From assembly GCF_000185845.1 (NCBI RefSeq), contig NZ_GL629647.1, positions 1,553,268-1,561,954 on the forward strand: a stretch of 8,687 nucleotides of DNA. The letters are read 5' to 3'. The notes under the pieces were generated by a model that made no database searches, was not told where the DNA came from, and worked only from the letters and a program-made list of their open reading frames with translations. Positions within the stretch are counted from its first letter, which is position 1, and each line of letters begins with the position of its first letter. The position numbers and the translations under genes were made by a program. Source of the stretch: Segatella salivae DSM 15606. Lineage in GTDB: Bacteria > Bacteroidota > Bacteroidia > Bacteroidales > Bacteroidaceae. Of this stretch, positions 1-7,183 are shown one piece after another.

Positions 1-359
1 CCAGTGCCTACCTGTTCCCAGTGATAACCCTCCCTGCCGTGTATGCCTTGCAGGGCAAGTTGCATGGTGTCTAGCATTAGGCGCGAAATGCGGGTTCGCG
101 GAGCCTTGGTTTGAAAGTCTTTCGTGCGACTCCAAAACACATAACGTCCGCTTTGCGGCACTTGGAATACCGTCGTGGCATGCGCAGCACCGCTACCGCC
201 CGCCGTAACCATGAGCACGGCCTTATTGAAAGCTTCGGCATCTTTCTCTACTTTCCAGCCGCCCACATACTGAAAGCGTTCTGCTTCCAGCATATAGGTT
301 TGCCCGTTTAGCGGCAAGGCCAACCACAAAGTCAACAATAAAGCTACGGTTTTTGCCAT
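1..359 (-). CDS. Exported protein, N-terminal part, with Golvesin/Xly-type binding-like domain (partial)
   Basis: This frame opens with ATG at 359-357 and runs without a stop off the left edge, giving 119 codons of a longer gene. The first 20 or so residues (MAKTVALLLTLWLALPLNGQ) are a clear Sec signal peptide, so the product is exported. The mature part starts with YMLEAERFQYVGGWKVEKD, followed by a glycine-rich GGSGAAHA stretch, a pattern ATTVFQVPQSGRYVFWSRTKD and an HWEQVGTG segment near the edge. I recognise this as the beta-sandwich module found at the front of many secreted FAD_oxidored ('xanthan lyase'-named) and related proteins of Bacteroidota, known as a Golvesin/Xly CBD-like domain. 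What follows the module lies outside the window; a second FAD_oxidored domain is possible but unseen. The gene lies 275 bases downstream of the toroid-protein gene on the same strand. I see no good promoter of its own, so it may be a distal operon gene. There is no Shine-Dalgarno sequence, as is usual in this phylum. Confidence 0.8.
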   Translation of the reverse strand, partial: MAKTVALLLTLWLALPLNGQTYMLEAERFQYVGGWKVEKDAEAFNKAVLMVTAGGSGAAHATTVFQVPQSGRYVFWSRTKDFQTKAPRTRISRLMLDTMQLALQGIHGREGYHWEQVGT

Positions 360-381
360 AACACAACTTATTTTTGTTTAA

Positions 382-436
382 ACAGACCTGGTTGTTAGGT
401 GTTCATTTGCCAGCAAGTTGTAAGCAACCTGTCTGT
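382..436 (-). repeat. Imperfect inverted repeat upstream of the left-edge gene
   Basis: The arm at 382-394 (ACAGACCTGGTTG) is complementary to the arm at 425-436 (CAACCTGTCTGT). It pairs as 6 bp (382-387 with 431-436) and 5 bp (390-394 with 425-429), with a 2x1 internal loop and a 30-base loop between the arms. It lies 23 to 77 bases ahead of the ATG of the left-edge gene. It could be a leader-RNA hairpin or a protein site; neither is proven. Confidence 0.55.
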
Positions 437-546
437 ACAAAGTCCCTTGTAGTGGGGCTACAAGCGTGTTGTAGCGCCAGTACAAGTGCCTTGTAGTGCC
501 AGTACAAGCCTTTTGTAGTGCCGCTACAAGCCCCTTTGTAGCGGGG
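435..546. repeat. Tandem array of 22-bp palindromic units (TTGTAG-N5-CTACAA)
   Basis: TTGTAG begins at 447, 469, 491, 513 and 536, so the period is 22, 22, 22 and 23 bases. The first four units are each inverted repeats: TTGTAGTGGGGCTACAAG, TTGTAGCGCCAGTACAAG, TTGTAGTGCCAGTACAAG and TTGTAGTGCCGCTACAAG. The fifth keeps only its left arm, followed by CGGGGC, and a degenerate right arm (GTACAA) stands at 435-440 ahead of the first unit. In the two middle units the outermost G of one stem is changed (CAGTACAA rather than CCGCTACAA), so the ideal six-pair stem is shortened. The array lies between two co-oriented genes. In a transcript it would form a row of short hairpins about 22 nt apart, and in DNA a row of dyad sites about two helical turns apart. 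It could act as a terminator or attenuator, an mRNA stabiliser, or a multi-site binding array. It has no true spacers and no CRISPR character. Confidence 0.85.
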
Positions 547-634
547 CGTGTGCGTGCAGCCGTAAGGCACTTAAAGGCAATTGCGATGTAAACCTAACGT
601 TTTTTACTGTAATTTCAAAGCCATTTTGTTTGGG

Positions 635-3088
635 TTATATGTTTTTTAGTTTCACAATTTCGATACCAAAGGGTGGCACCAGACTCGCTTTCAGGCACTG
701 TCCGCTGGTGTTAGTTAGGCGCATTTGTGTGGGGCGGTTGGTGCTGTTCATAACGATGGCATAGCCATGACTGCCTTTTGTGGAACGTGCAACAAGCAAT
801 TCGAGGTTGGCATTGTGGCACGAAAGGCTGTCGTTGCCAATGGTTAGTTCAACGTTTTCGCCGTCGATAGTGCCAGCAGAGAAACCCAGAACCTTGTGTG
901 GTCCAACTTTTGGCGTAACGAAACCTCGCGGAAAGGATATGCGCCCTTTGCTGCGCAGCTCGGCTTCGGCCACAAGATAGTCGGTTAGCCAGCCCAATTG
1001 CCACCATGCGTGTTGCGGATAGGGTAAGGCTACCTTGTTGAAATGTGCCCAATAATAGGCTGCAATGCCCGATTCGGGTTCAACAAAGCGGTCGCGGCCA
1101 TTGGCCGAGGCACGTGCCATGTCGAGGAAAAGCACATCGCCCGTTTGTTGATAAAGCCTTACGAACATGCCCGCAAAGCTTGAAAGGAGGATTGGGCCTT
1201 GCGGATTGGCCGACCCAATAACGCCGATATGTTCGCAAGCCAGTCCTGCTTGGGTATATTGTAGGGGGTTGAGGCTGTGTCCTTCTTTATCTTTAATGGG
1301 AGTTACATCGGCTGGATGGGTGTATATATAGGTGGTGAAATAGCGTGCCATGTCAAGAGCAGCGTCTTTGTAGCGCACATCGCCCGTTAGTTGGTGCATG
1401 TCGAGCAGTGCCTGAACCGACATGGCCGTGGCAAAATCGGGTGCAAAGCGCGTGTCGCCGCATACGCCAACCAAGGCTGTTGGGCGCACGGCATGCGCTA
1501 TAAACCAGTTGGCACCACGCACGGCGGCTTGTAAAAACTTATCATCACCCAACATTTTATAGGCAACATACATGCCGTAGAACGTGGGACGAAGGTCTTT
1601 TAGGTCGGGCAAAATGTCGGTTTCGTCTTTTAGGCTTACGCCCAAAGGCCAGCTGCCGTCTTGCCTTTGCATAGTCAGCAATAGGTTGGCCGATGTGCGC
1701 AGACTTGCTTGCAGGGCGGTGTCGTTGGGTTCGAACAGCAGCATGTTGGCCACATCAATGAGCGAATAATAGGTAATGGCAATGGGTTCGATGTGTTCGC
1801 CCCATTCTTCCACCCAACGTTTGCTCTTCCATAAGAAGTATTGCCCTTGCGGTGCACCTGCGTATTTGCCTGTGGCAAACTGCTGTTTTAGTTTGAAGTT
1901 GCGCACGTAGGGCAGCAGGTTGTTGGCCAAGGCCGTATCGTTGGCCATGCGCACCATCATCCACATGGCCCCATAGTCGGCGTTTTTCATGGCATCGTTG
2001 TTTGCGCCATGCACGCCTCCACGATAATCTTGCGCACAGATAGGCACGCCTTCGCACTCTGCCTTGCGGAAAAGCTGTGCCGATTGGGTATGCATGTAGT
2101 GGTAAATTTTGTTTATGCGGGTTGTTAGCGGTTGTTCGTTGGTGGTCTTCCGCATGTCGTCAAAGCTGTACATTCCATAAATAACCTGCTTATAAACGTC
2201 GTACCAGTTGTTTTTAGAGAGGATGATACGATAGGCAAAATGCAGTTTTTGTCCTTTCTTTAATGCTGCCTTGGGTGTTCCTAGCACAGGATAATATAAC
2301 TGGGGACTAAGTTTTCCCTCGGCATCCATAGCACCATAGCCCACGTTCCATTGGGCATGCGTGTTCTCTCCGTTGAGGTAAGGCTTGCGCGGGAACTGCT
2401 TTTCGGGCGCAATGCCTATGGTTAAGCCCTGCGTTTGCAGGATAGACACAGGCGTTGTGGCGCACTTGTCTTGGTATACAACAGGTTTGTTGGGCATTCC
2501 GTGTTCGTAAACGTAAGCCGAAACGAAGTCGGGGTTTACCCATTCGGCATGCACGTAACCGGGTATTACGGCCTTAAACCCCGTTTGGGGCTTGGCGATG
2601 GGTAGGCTTGGGGTGGACAACGAGTAGCAGCCATCTTGTTTTGGCACGAGGGTTTGGCTTACGAAGAGGGAGTTTCCGTTTACCGAGAAGCGCAGATACA
2701 CATCGGCCCATTGGCTTTCGGCCTTTAATGTGAGCGGTTGGCGCGACAGAACATGATATGTTTGCAGCTTAACGTGCGTGCCGGCCGTGAGCAACGACAC
2801 GTTGGTGATGTTGTTTAGCCATGCCCGCCGTGGGTAAATAAAGTTGTCTTCGATGAAATGTATGTTGTGCGTAGTTTTGAAAGTGTCGATTACTTGCGGC
2901 TTAAAATCCGTGTCGGCAACGAACAGGTGCTGCCCGCTAAGGGGCAAACGCACCTGGCCGTGCGTGGTGGGCACAACCAGGGTGTTGTCGGTTGGGCGAT
3001 AAACAATTTGCTTTGGCGTGCGTGCATGGAGCAGAGCACATGCAGAAAGCAACAGGCCTAGGGCTAGGGTAATGCTTCTTTGCGTCAT
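635..3088 (-). CDS. Exported alpha/alpha-toroid (six-hairpin glycosidase-like) protein of unknown specificity
   Basis: The 817-residue product begins with a signal sequence. L14-S15-A16-C17 fits a lipobox, while the later LLHA/RTPK point (after A22) fits ordinary signal peptidase, so it is either a lipoprotein or a soluble periplasmic or secreted protein. Residues about 27-300 look beta-rich. Residues about 320-710 are helix-rich with repeated toroid features: YRGGVHGANNDAM (355-367), EEWGEHIEP (427-435), QRQDGSWP (474-481, typical of alpha/alpha toroids), a TGDVRYKDAALDMARYF helix (about 568-584) and PQHAWWQLGW (691-700). A short beta domain closes the chain (about 725-817). This architecture matches six-hairpin glycosidases and polysaccharide lyases in general, but I cannot place it in a numbered family or name its catalytic residues. 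Its ATG lies 2 bases after the TAA of the FAD oxidoreductase, so the two are very likely translationally coupled. A glycan- or glycoside-processing role is inferred from fold and neighbours. Confidence 0.75.
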   Translation of the reverse strand: MTQRSITLALGLLLSACALLHARTPKQIVYRPTDNTLVVPTTHGQVRLPLSGQHLFVADTDFKPQVIDTFKTTHNIHFIEDNFIYPRRAWLNNITNVSLLTAGTHVKLQTYHVLSRQPLTLKAESQWADVYLRFSVNGNSLFVSQTLVPKQDGCYSLSTPSLPIAKPQTGFKAVIPGYVHAEWVNPDFVSAYVYEHGMPNKPVVYQDKCATTPVSILQTQGLTIGIAPEKQFPRKPYLNGENTHAQWNVGYGAMDAEGKLSPQLYYPVLGTPKAALKKGQKLHFAYRIILSKNNWYDVYKQVIYGMYSFDDMRKTTNEQPLTTRINKIYHYMHTQSAQLFRKAECEGVPICAQDYRGGVHGANNDAMKNADYGAMWMMVRMANDTALANNLLPYVRNFKLKQQFATGKYAGAPQGQYFLWKSKRWVEEWGEHIEPIAITYYSLIDVANMLLFEPNDTALQASLRTSANLLLTMQRQDGSWPLGVSLKDETDILPDLKDLRPTFYGMYVAYKMLGDDKFLQAAVRGANWFIAHAVRPTALVGVCGDTRFAPDFATAMSVQALLDMHQLTGDVRYKDAALDMARYFTTYIYTHPADVTPIKDKEGHSLNPLQYTQAGLACEHIGVIGSANPQGPILLSSFAGMFVRLYQQTGDVLFLDMARASANGRDRFVEPESGIAAYYWAHFNKVALPYPQHAWWQLGWLTDYLVAEAELRSKGRISFPRGFVTPKVGPHKVLGFSAGTIDGENVELTIGNDSLSCHNANLELLVARSTKGSHGYAIVMNSTNRPTQMRLTNTSGQCLKASLVPPFGIEIVKLKNI

Positions 3089-3090
3089 GA

Positions 3091-5394
3091 TTATATGAAT
3101 TGAATGCCCATCAAAGCCACAGCCGCATTGGGCGAAGCGTTAGATAGGCGTATTTCCAAACGGTTGGTGGTGATGCCTTGCCCCTCGAACGGCACATCTA
3201 CCGTGGCCTGATAGTTATTGGTAATGGTGACATGCGTGTTGGGCGAAGCAATAATCTCGATGCCGTCTGCACATTGGGGCATGCGGTTGTCGGCGTGTCC
3301 CCATTGAACGGTTTCCATCGGATGGTCGTAATCCACGTCGGTAAACAGCTTAATGCCCTTTATCTGCTGTTCGTTTTCCCACGTAAGGGTTAGCGTGGGT
3401 TGCTTGTCATGCAAGGCTGCAACCCATGCGTTGGGCTTGTTTATGGGCCGATAGGGCGGTGCGAGCAGGTTTTCGGGAGCGAAACAACGCAAACTGGGCG
3501 TTATTTTCATGGCGATGTTATAGGCTTTTTCGCGCCTTTCGGGACACCAAAACTCAAAACTCTCTACGCCGATGTGGGCAGGCGGTTCTTGTTTGCCCCA
3601 GTTGGACACGGCCGGAAGGCACTTGTTGAAGGTTGCCATTACGCCGCTAACGATGCTGTTGCATGCTTGCAGTGCCACATGTTCGTTCTTCATGAAGCAC
3701 ACAAAGGCGTAGCAGTCTGTTGGGATGTGGCATTTAAAGGCTAATGTAACCTCTTGTTCGCCCGCATGCAATGGCAGCTCAACGGTTTCTAACGTTTGGT
3801 CGGGGGTGTGATTAAAGGTCTTGCTGCTGATGCGTAGTTCCACTTTCAGGCTTGTTTCTTGGCCAGCTCGAAGCCAAAGGCTGATGTTGGGCATTGCACC
3901 TTTGCTTATCGGGAGCATCTGTGCTGCCGAATGCACCAGCGTTTTCCACTCGCCACTGGGTGGCAGTTGGTCTAAAACCAATGTAGACGATGCTTTGATG
4001 GTGGCTGTTTGCAGGGCGTTGTTGGCTATCTGCACATCGGTTTGTGGCAGGTAAACGCCATTGCGCGTGAGCAAGGTTTGCAATTTGGCCATGTGTTGCT
4101 CGTCCATCAGTTCGTCTGGCGTGCAATTGTGGTGTATGCAATATGCCGCGGCTGTTCCCACTGCTTCGCCACCAGCGGCGCAAGTGGCCATCACTCGTGT
4201 TGAGGCGAAGGCCACATGGGTGGCGCTAATGATGCGCCCAGCCAGGAAAAGGTTGTCTAAATGTGGCGTGATGTAGCAGCGGTAGGGAATGGGGTAGATG
4301 CCTTTGGCATGCCATTGCGTGCAGGCTTTCTTCTCTTTGCTAAACACACCGTCGGCCGGATGCAGGTCGAGCGACCATCCGCCAAAGGCAACCGCATCGG
4401 GTTGCATGCGCTGTTCGATGATGTCTTGTTGGGTAAGCATGTAATAACCCACGAACCTTCTGCTCTCTCGTTTGCCCGGAATGGCACCTGCCCACTCTAA
4501 GGTGAGGTTGCGCGATTCGGGAAAGCGGCCTGAGTTCTTTATGTAGTTCCAAATGCCGTACACCACACTGAGCAGCCGATATTTCACCTCTTCGGTATCT
4601 TTAATGGTGTCTAGTCGGCCTCCGTACTCAATCCACCAGTATTTGCAGCCTGCTTCTTTGGTTGAGAAATACTCGGGATTGTGTATCTTGTTGATGCTAC
4701 TTTCCACTTCGTTGATGCTAAGTGCAAAATGTGGTGGCACATATTGCACGGGCTTTCCTGCATCTTTGATGTAGAAGAAGATGGTGTGACCCAGCTTTTC
4801 GCCGTATGTTTCTTTGTTGGGGGCGAACTTTTCGCCAAACTCTTCGGCATCTTCCGCCCCTTGCCGATACTGGGCTCCGGCCATGTAGGCCAACAATCCG
4901 TCGCCCGTTGCATCACAAAACAGCTTTGCGTTAAAGTGGTAGCGAGTTTCGTTCTGTGGGTTATAAGCCGTTACACTGGCAATATTGCGCGAACCTTTTT
5001 TCTCAATGTCGTAGACCACGGTGTTGAGAAACAACGATATGTTCTTTTCGGCGAGCACCTTGTCTAGTAATACGGTGTCGAATATAACGGGGTTTCCTTC
5101 CTTGTTGCGGTAGGTGTTTTCAACCAGTAATTCGTTTAGCAGGCCGCCTTCTCTTGCCCAGCGGTTGTTGTTGCCCATGTGTGATGTTGCGCCCAGCACC
5201 CATAGTCGCACTTCGCTTGATGCGTTTCCGCCCAGCACGGGTCGGTCTTGCACCAGCGCAACGCGAAGTCCTTGGCGAGCGGCAGCTATGGCAGCGCATA
5301 CGCCAGCCATGCCTCCGCCTGCCACAAGCAGATCGGTGTCGATGTGTTGAACGCGTTGTGTGCGTTTATTGTTTTCAAATAGTTCTTCAATCAT
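3091..5394 (-). CDS. FAD-dependent oxidoreductase (FAD_oxidored family), cytosolic, with C-terminal beta modules
   Basis: The 767-residue product has a classic Rossmann FAD site near its start: DLLVAGGGMAGVCAAIAAA (21-39), with GGGMAG at 26-31. The family signature RPVLGGNASSEVR follows (51-63), then a DATGDGLLAYMAGA segment (161-174) and a second FAD-contact stretch, NLFLAGRIISATHVAF with MATCAAGGEAVGTAAA (381-417). These define the FAD_oxidored family (Pfam PF12831), whose members are often labelled 'xanthan lyase' without biochemical support. Residues about 465-767 form beta-rich modules; the last, with LTLTWENEQQIKGIKLFTDVD (668-688), resembles a discoidin or F5/8C-like sandwich. There is no signal peptide, so the enzyme is probably cytosolic. 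It likely oxidises a sugar or sugar derivative, but the substrate is unknown. The start is fixed by the in-frame TGA of the symporter gene only five codons upstream (5412-5410). The gap to the symporter is 15 bases and to the next gene 2 bases, so all three are co-transcribed. Confidence 0.88.
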   Translation of the reverse strand: MIEELFENNKRTQRVQHIDTDLLVAGGGMAGVCAAIAAARQGLRVALVQDRPVLGGNASSEVRLWVLGATSHMGNNNRWAREGGLLNELLVENTYRNKEGNPVIFDTVLLDKVLAEKNISLFLNTVVYDIEKKGSRNIASVTAYNPQNETRYHFNAKLFCDATGDGLLAYMAGAQYRQGAEDAEEFGEKFAPNKETYGEKLGHTIFFYIKDAGKPVQYVPPHFALSINEVESSINKIHNPEYFSTKEAGCKYWWIEYGGRLDTIKDTEEVKYRLLSVVYGIWNYIKNSGRFPESRNLTLEWAGAIPGKRESRRFVGYYMLTQQDIIEQRMQPDAVAFGGWSLDLHPADGVFSKEKKACTQWHAKGIYPIPYRCYITPHLDNLFLAGRIISATHVAFASTRVMATCAAGGEAVGTAAAYCIHHNCTPDELMDEQHMAKLQTLLTRNGVYLPQTDVQIANNALQTATIKASSTLVLDQLPPSGEWKTLVHSAAQMLPISKGAMPNISLWLRAGQETSLKVELRISSKTFNHTPDQTLETVELPLHAGEQEVTLAFKCHIPTDCYAFVCFMKNEHVALQACNSIVSGVMATFNKCLPAVSNWGKQEPPAHIGVESFEFWCPERREKAYNIAMKITPSLRCFAPENLLAPPYRPINKPNAWVAALHDKQPTLTLTWENEQQIKGIKLFTDVDYDHPMETVQWGHADNRMPQCADGIEIIASPNTHVTITNNYQATVDVPFEGQGITTNRLEIRLSNASPNAAVALMGIQFI

Positions 5395-5409
5395 TGCTAG
5401 TTCTTGTTT

Positions 5410-7080
5410 TCATTGTTTTTTAATGCTCCATGTTAAGGCCACTCCAATGAGCATAAAGCAAGCCCCAGTGCCTGTAACCAGCATGGTATGTCCCTCGGAG
5501 AGCAGGCCTAGCAGGGCGATGGCAAGGCCGATGAAGAATATTCCCAGCCCTATGATGCGCTTGCTGTATGTGTTTTCGCTTTTGGCTTCGGCTTGTGCTT
5601 GTGCCGTTAGGGCGTTGCGCTTGGCGTTGTTGGCTTGTTCCCATGCGGCATATTCGGCGTAGCGGTTACTGGTTTTACCGGTCAGTATAAAATAAATCTC
5701 GAAGGCTGCGAGCATGATGATGGGCAAGGCGCAGCCGAAAACCATCTCGCCTGTGCGACTAAACGTAAAGCCCGTTAGTGCTGGCACCGCGAACTTGAAC
5801 AGCGCATTAACCACCAATGTGGTGATGGTGGTGGCCAATATCGTTGTGCCTGTTTGCCGATGCGAGAACAAAGTCCATATAACGGGCAGGTAAAGTGGAA
5901 CGCCCGTGAGGGCTGCAAGACTGATAACAACATTGACAACGCCGCCCATGTGCTGTATAAGCAGGGCTATGAGTATGCTTATAATGCCAAAGGCCACGGT
6001 GGAAAGGCGCGCCACAAGCATAAGTCGCCGCTGCGAGCTGTTCGGATAGAGGCGTTTATAAAGGTCGTTGGTTACTACGCCCGATGCAATGTTGAGTTTG
6101 GAGTTCATCGCACTGGTGGTGGCGAATATCATTCCGCCTATCATCAGCCCTAATATGCCCTTTGGCAACACTTCTTTGCACATCATAAGATAGGCGCCCT
6201 CGCTCTCCATCACTCCCAAAGAAGGATTAAGTAGGTAGTAAACCATTGGTGGAAGCATCCACAATATGGGGCTCACGAAGTACAAAGCAGCGAAGAACCA
6301 ACCCACGCGCTTGGCATCTGTGCTGGTGCGAACGCAAGTGAAGCGTTGTACATAGGCCCAGTTTCCGCCAAGGAAGATGGCGTTGTAAAGTCCGAATGCG
6401 AGGATGAAAAGTAAGGGATACTCGTTGGCTGTAAGCTGAAAGTACCTATCGGGCAGTTGCGAGAGGAGTGCGTGTAGGCCGTCAACGCGTTCGAGTGATA
6501 GCGGTACAACAATAATAATGGCCGCCATGAGGATGATGAACTGCAAGACATCGGTGGAAACAACGGCCCAAAGTCCGCCTGCCGACACGTAGAGTATGCA
6601 GAATGCGCCCAAGAGAATGATGCAGAGGTTGATATCTAGTGCAGTGGCAACCTCCACAATCTTGGCTACAGGATAGAGGAAGGATGCCGTAAGAAAGAGT
6701 GAGATAAAGAGAAACAGGAAGGTATAAGTCTTTTGGACATGTACGCCTAGGCGTTTATTAATGTATTCGGCCACGGTGAGCGAGCCTGTGCGGTGCCATC
6801 GGGGAGCAATCCATGTACCCACGAGCAGTCCGGCCAAGGCCATTGTCCATTGTATACTTATCGCTACCCATCCGTGCAAATAGGCTACAGAACCCCAAAC
6901 AACAAAAGTACCAGCTGAGAAGAAACTCATGAAGAGGGAGAGCCCGCTAGTTTGCCATGGCACAGCACCGCCTGCAGCAAAGAATGAGGTCATATCCTTT
7001 CCTTGTTTAGAAAATGCCATACCAGCTGAAAGTACGCCAATGGTTAATAGGATCATCATTATTGTATCGATAGGATTCAT
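5410..7080 (-). CDS. Sodium:solute symporter (SSS / SGLT-type) family transporter
   Basis: The 556-residue product is an inner-membrane protein with about 15 hydrophobic segments and the LeuT-like SSS organisation. Recognisable pieces are GLSLFMSFFSAGTF (46-59, first core helix), GSLTVAEYINKRLG (99-112), the family signature GGLWAVVSTDVLQF (168-181), GNWAYVQRF (239-247), and GGMIFATTSAMNS (315-327), where T321/T322 sit at the position of the Na2-site serines of vSGLT. A charged, alanine-rich linker (about 469-507) precedes two final membrane segments, so the protein is somewhat longer at the C terminus than minimal family members. I chose ATG at 7080. The open frame extends to a TTG at 7137, but that codon overlaps the -7 promoter element, so the extension cannot be on the transcript. 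As first gene of the operon it probably imports the sugar, sugar acid or glycoside that the downstream enzymes handle; the substrate is inferred only from context. Confidence 0.9.
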   Translation of the reverse strand: MNPIDTIMMILLTIGVLSAGMAFSKQGKDMTSFFAAGGAVPWQTSGLSLFMSFFSAGTFVVWGSVAYLHGWVAISIQWTMALAGLLVGTWIAPRWHRTGSLTVAEYINKRLGVHVQKTYTFLFLFISLFLTASFLYPVAKIVEVATALDINLCIILLGAFCILYVSAGGLWAVVSTDVLQFIILMAAIIIVVPLSLERVDGLHALLSQLPDRYFQLTANEYPLLFILAFGLYNAIFLGGNWAYVQRFTCVRTSTDAKRVGWFFAALYFVSPILWMLPPMVYYLLNPSLGVMESEGAYLMMCKEVLPKGILGLMIGGMIFATTSAMNSKLNIASGVVTNDLYKRLYPNSSQRRLMLVARLSTVAFGIISILIALLIQHMGGVVNVVISLAALTGVPLYLPVIWTLFSHRQTGTTILATTITTLVVNALFKFAVPALTGFTFSRTGEMVFGCALPIIMLAAFEIYFILTGKTSNRYAEYAAWEQANNAKRNALTAQAQAEAKSENTYSKRIIGLGIFFIGLAIALLGLLSEGHTMLVTGTGACFMLIGVALTWSIKKQ

Positions 7081-7134
7081 TGTTATAAAGATTATTGTAA
7101 AGGTGCGTGTAATATATGTAGTTATAATATGCGA

Positions 7135-7164
7135 CAAAGATATAATGAATAAATGACATACAAA
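7135..7164 (-). promoter_or_regulatory. Bacteroides-type sigma-ABfr promoter of the symporter operon
   Basis: Read on the minus strand, TATCTTTG (7142-7135) matches the Bacteroidota -7 consensus TAnnTTTG exactly. TTTG (7164-7161) matches the -33 element, 18 bases upstream; the usual spacing is about 19-21. A likely transcript start is the A at 7130 or the G at 7132. This gives a leader of about 50 nt before the ATG at 7080, with no Shine-Dalgarno sequence, which is normal for the phylum. Confidence 0.72.
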
Positions 7165-7183
7165 ACGCAGAAAATGAATATTT

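Noticed and set aside
111..311. Plus-strand frame opposite the left-edge gene
   Set aside because: It is antisense to a frame with a clear signal peptide and family-like domain; its own product has no recognisable features.
435..546. Possible CRISPR array
   Set aside because: The period is only 22 bases and the repeat fills nearly all of it. There are no unique spacers of normal length and no cas genes.
547..634. Terminator after the toroid protein gene
   Set aside because: I found no stable stem with a T-run on the minus strand here; the only strong structures are the palindrome array and the inverted repeat further on.
3400..5350. Several plus-strand and alternative minus-strand frames of 60-130 codons across the oxidoreductase gene
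   Set aside because: They are shadows of a GC-balanced real gene, without conserved motifs or start signals.
3091..5394. Naming the oxidoreductase a xanthan lyase
   Set aside because: The sequence shows FAD-binding motifs of the FAD_oxidored family. The lyase label is a propagated name and nothing here supports lyase chemistry.
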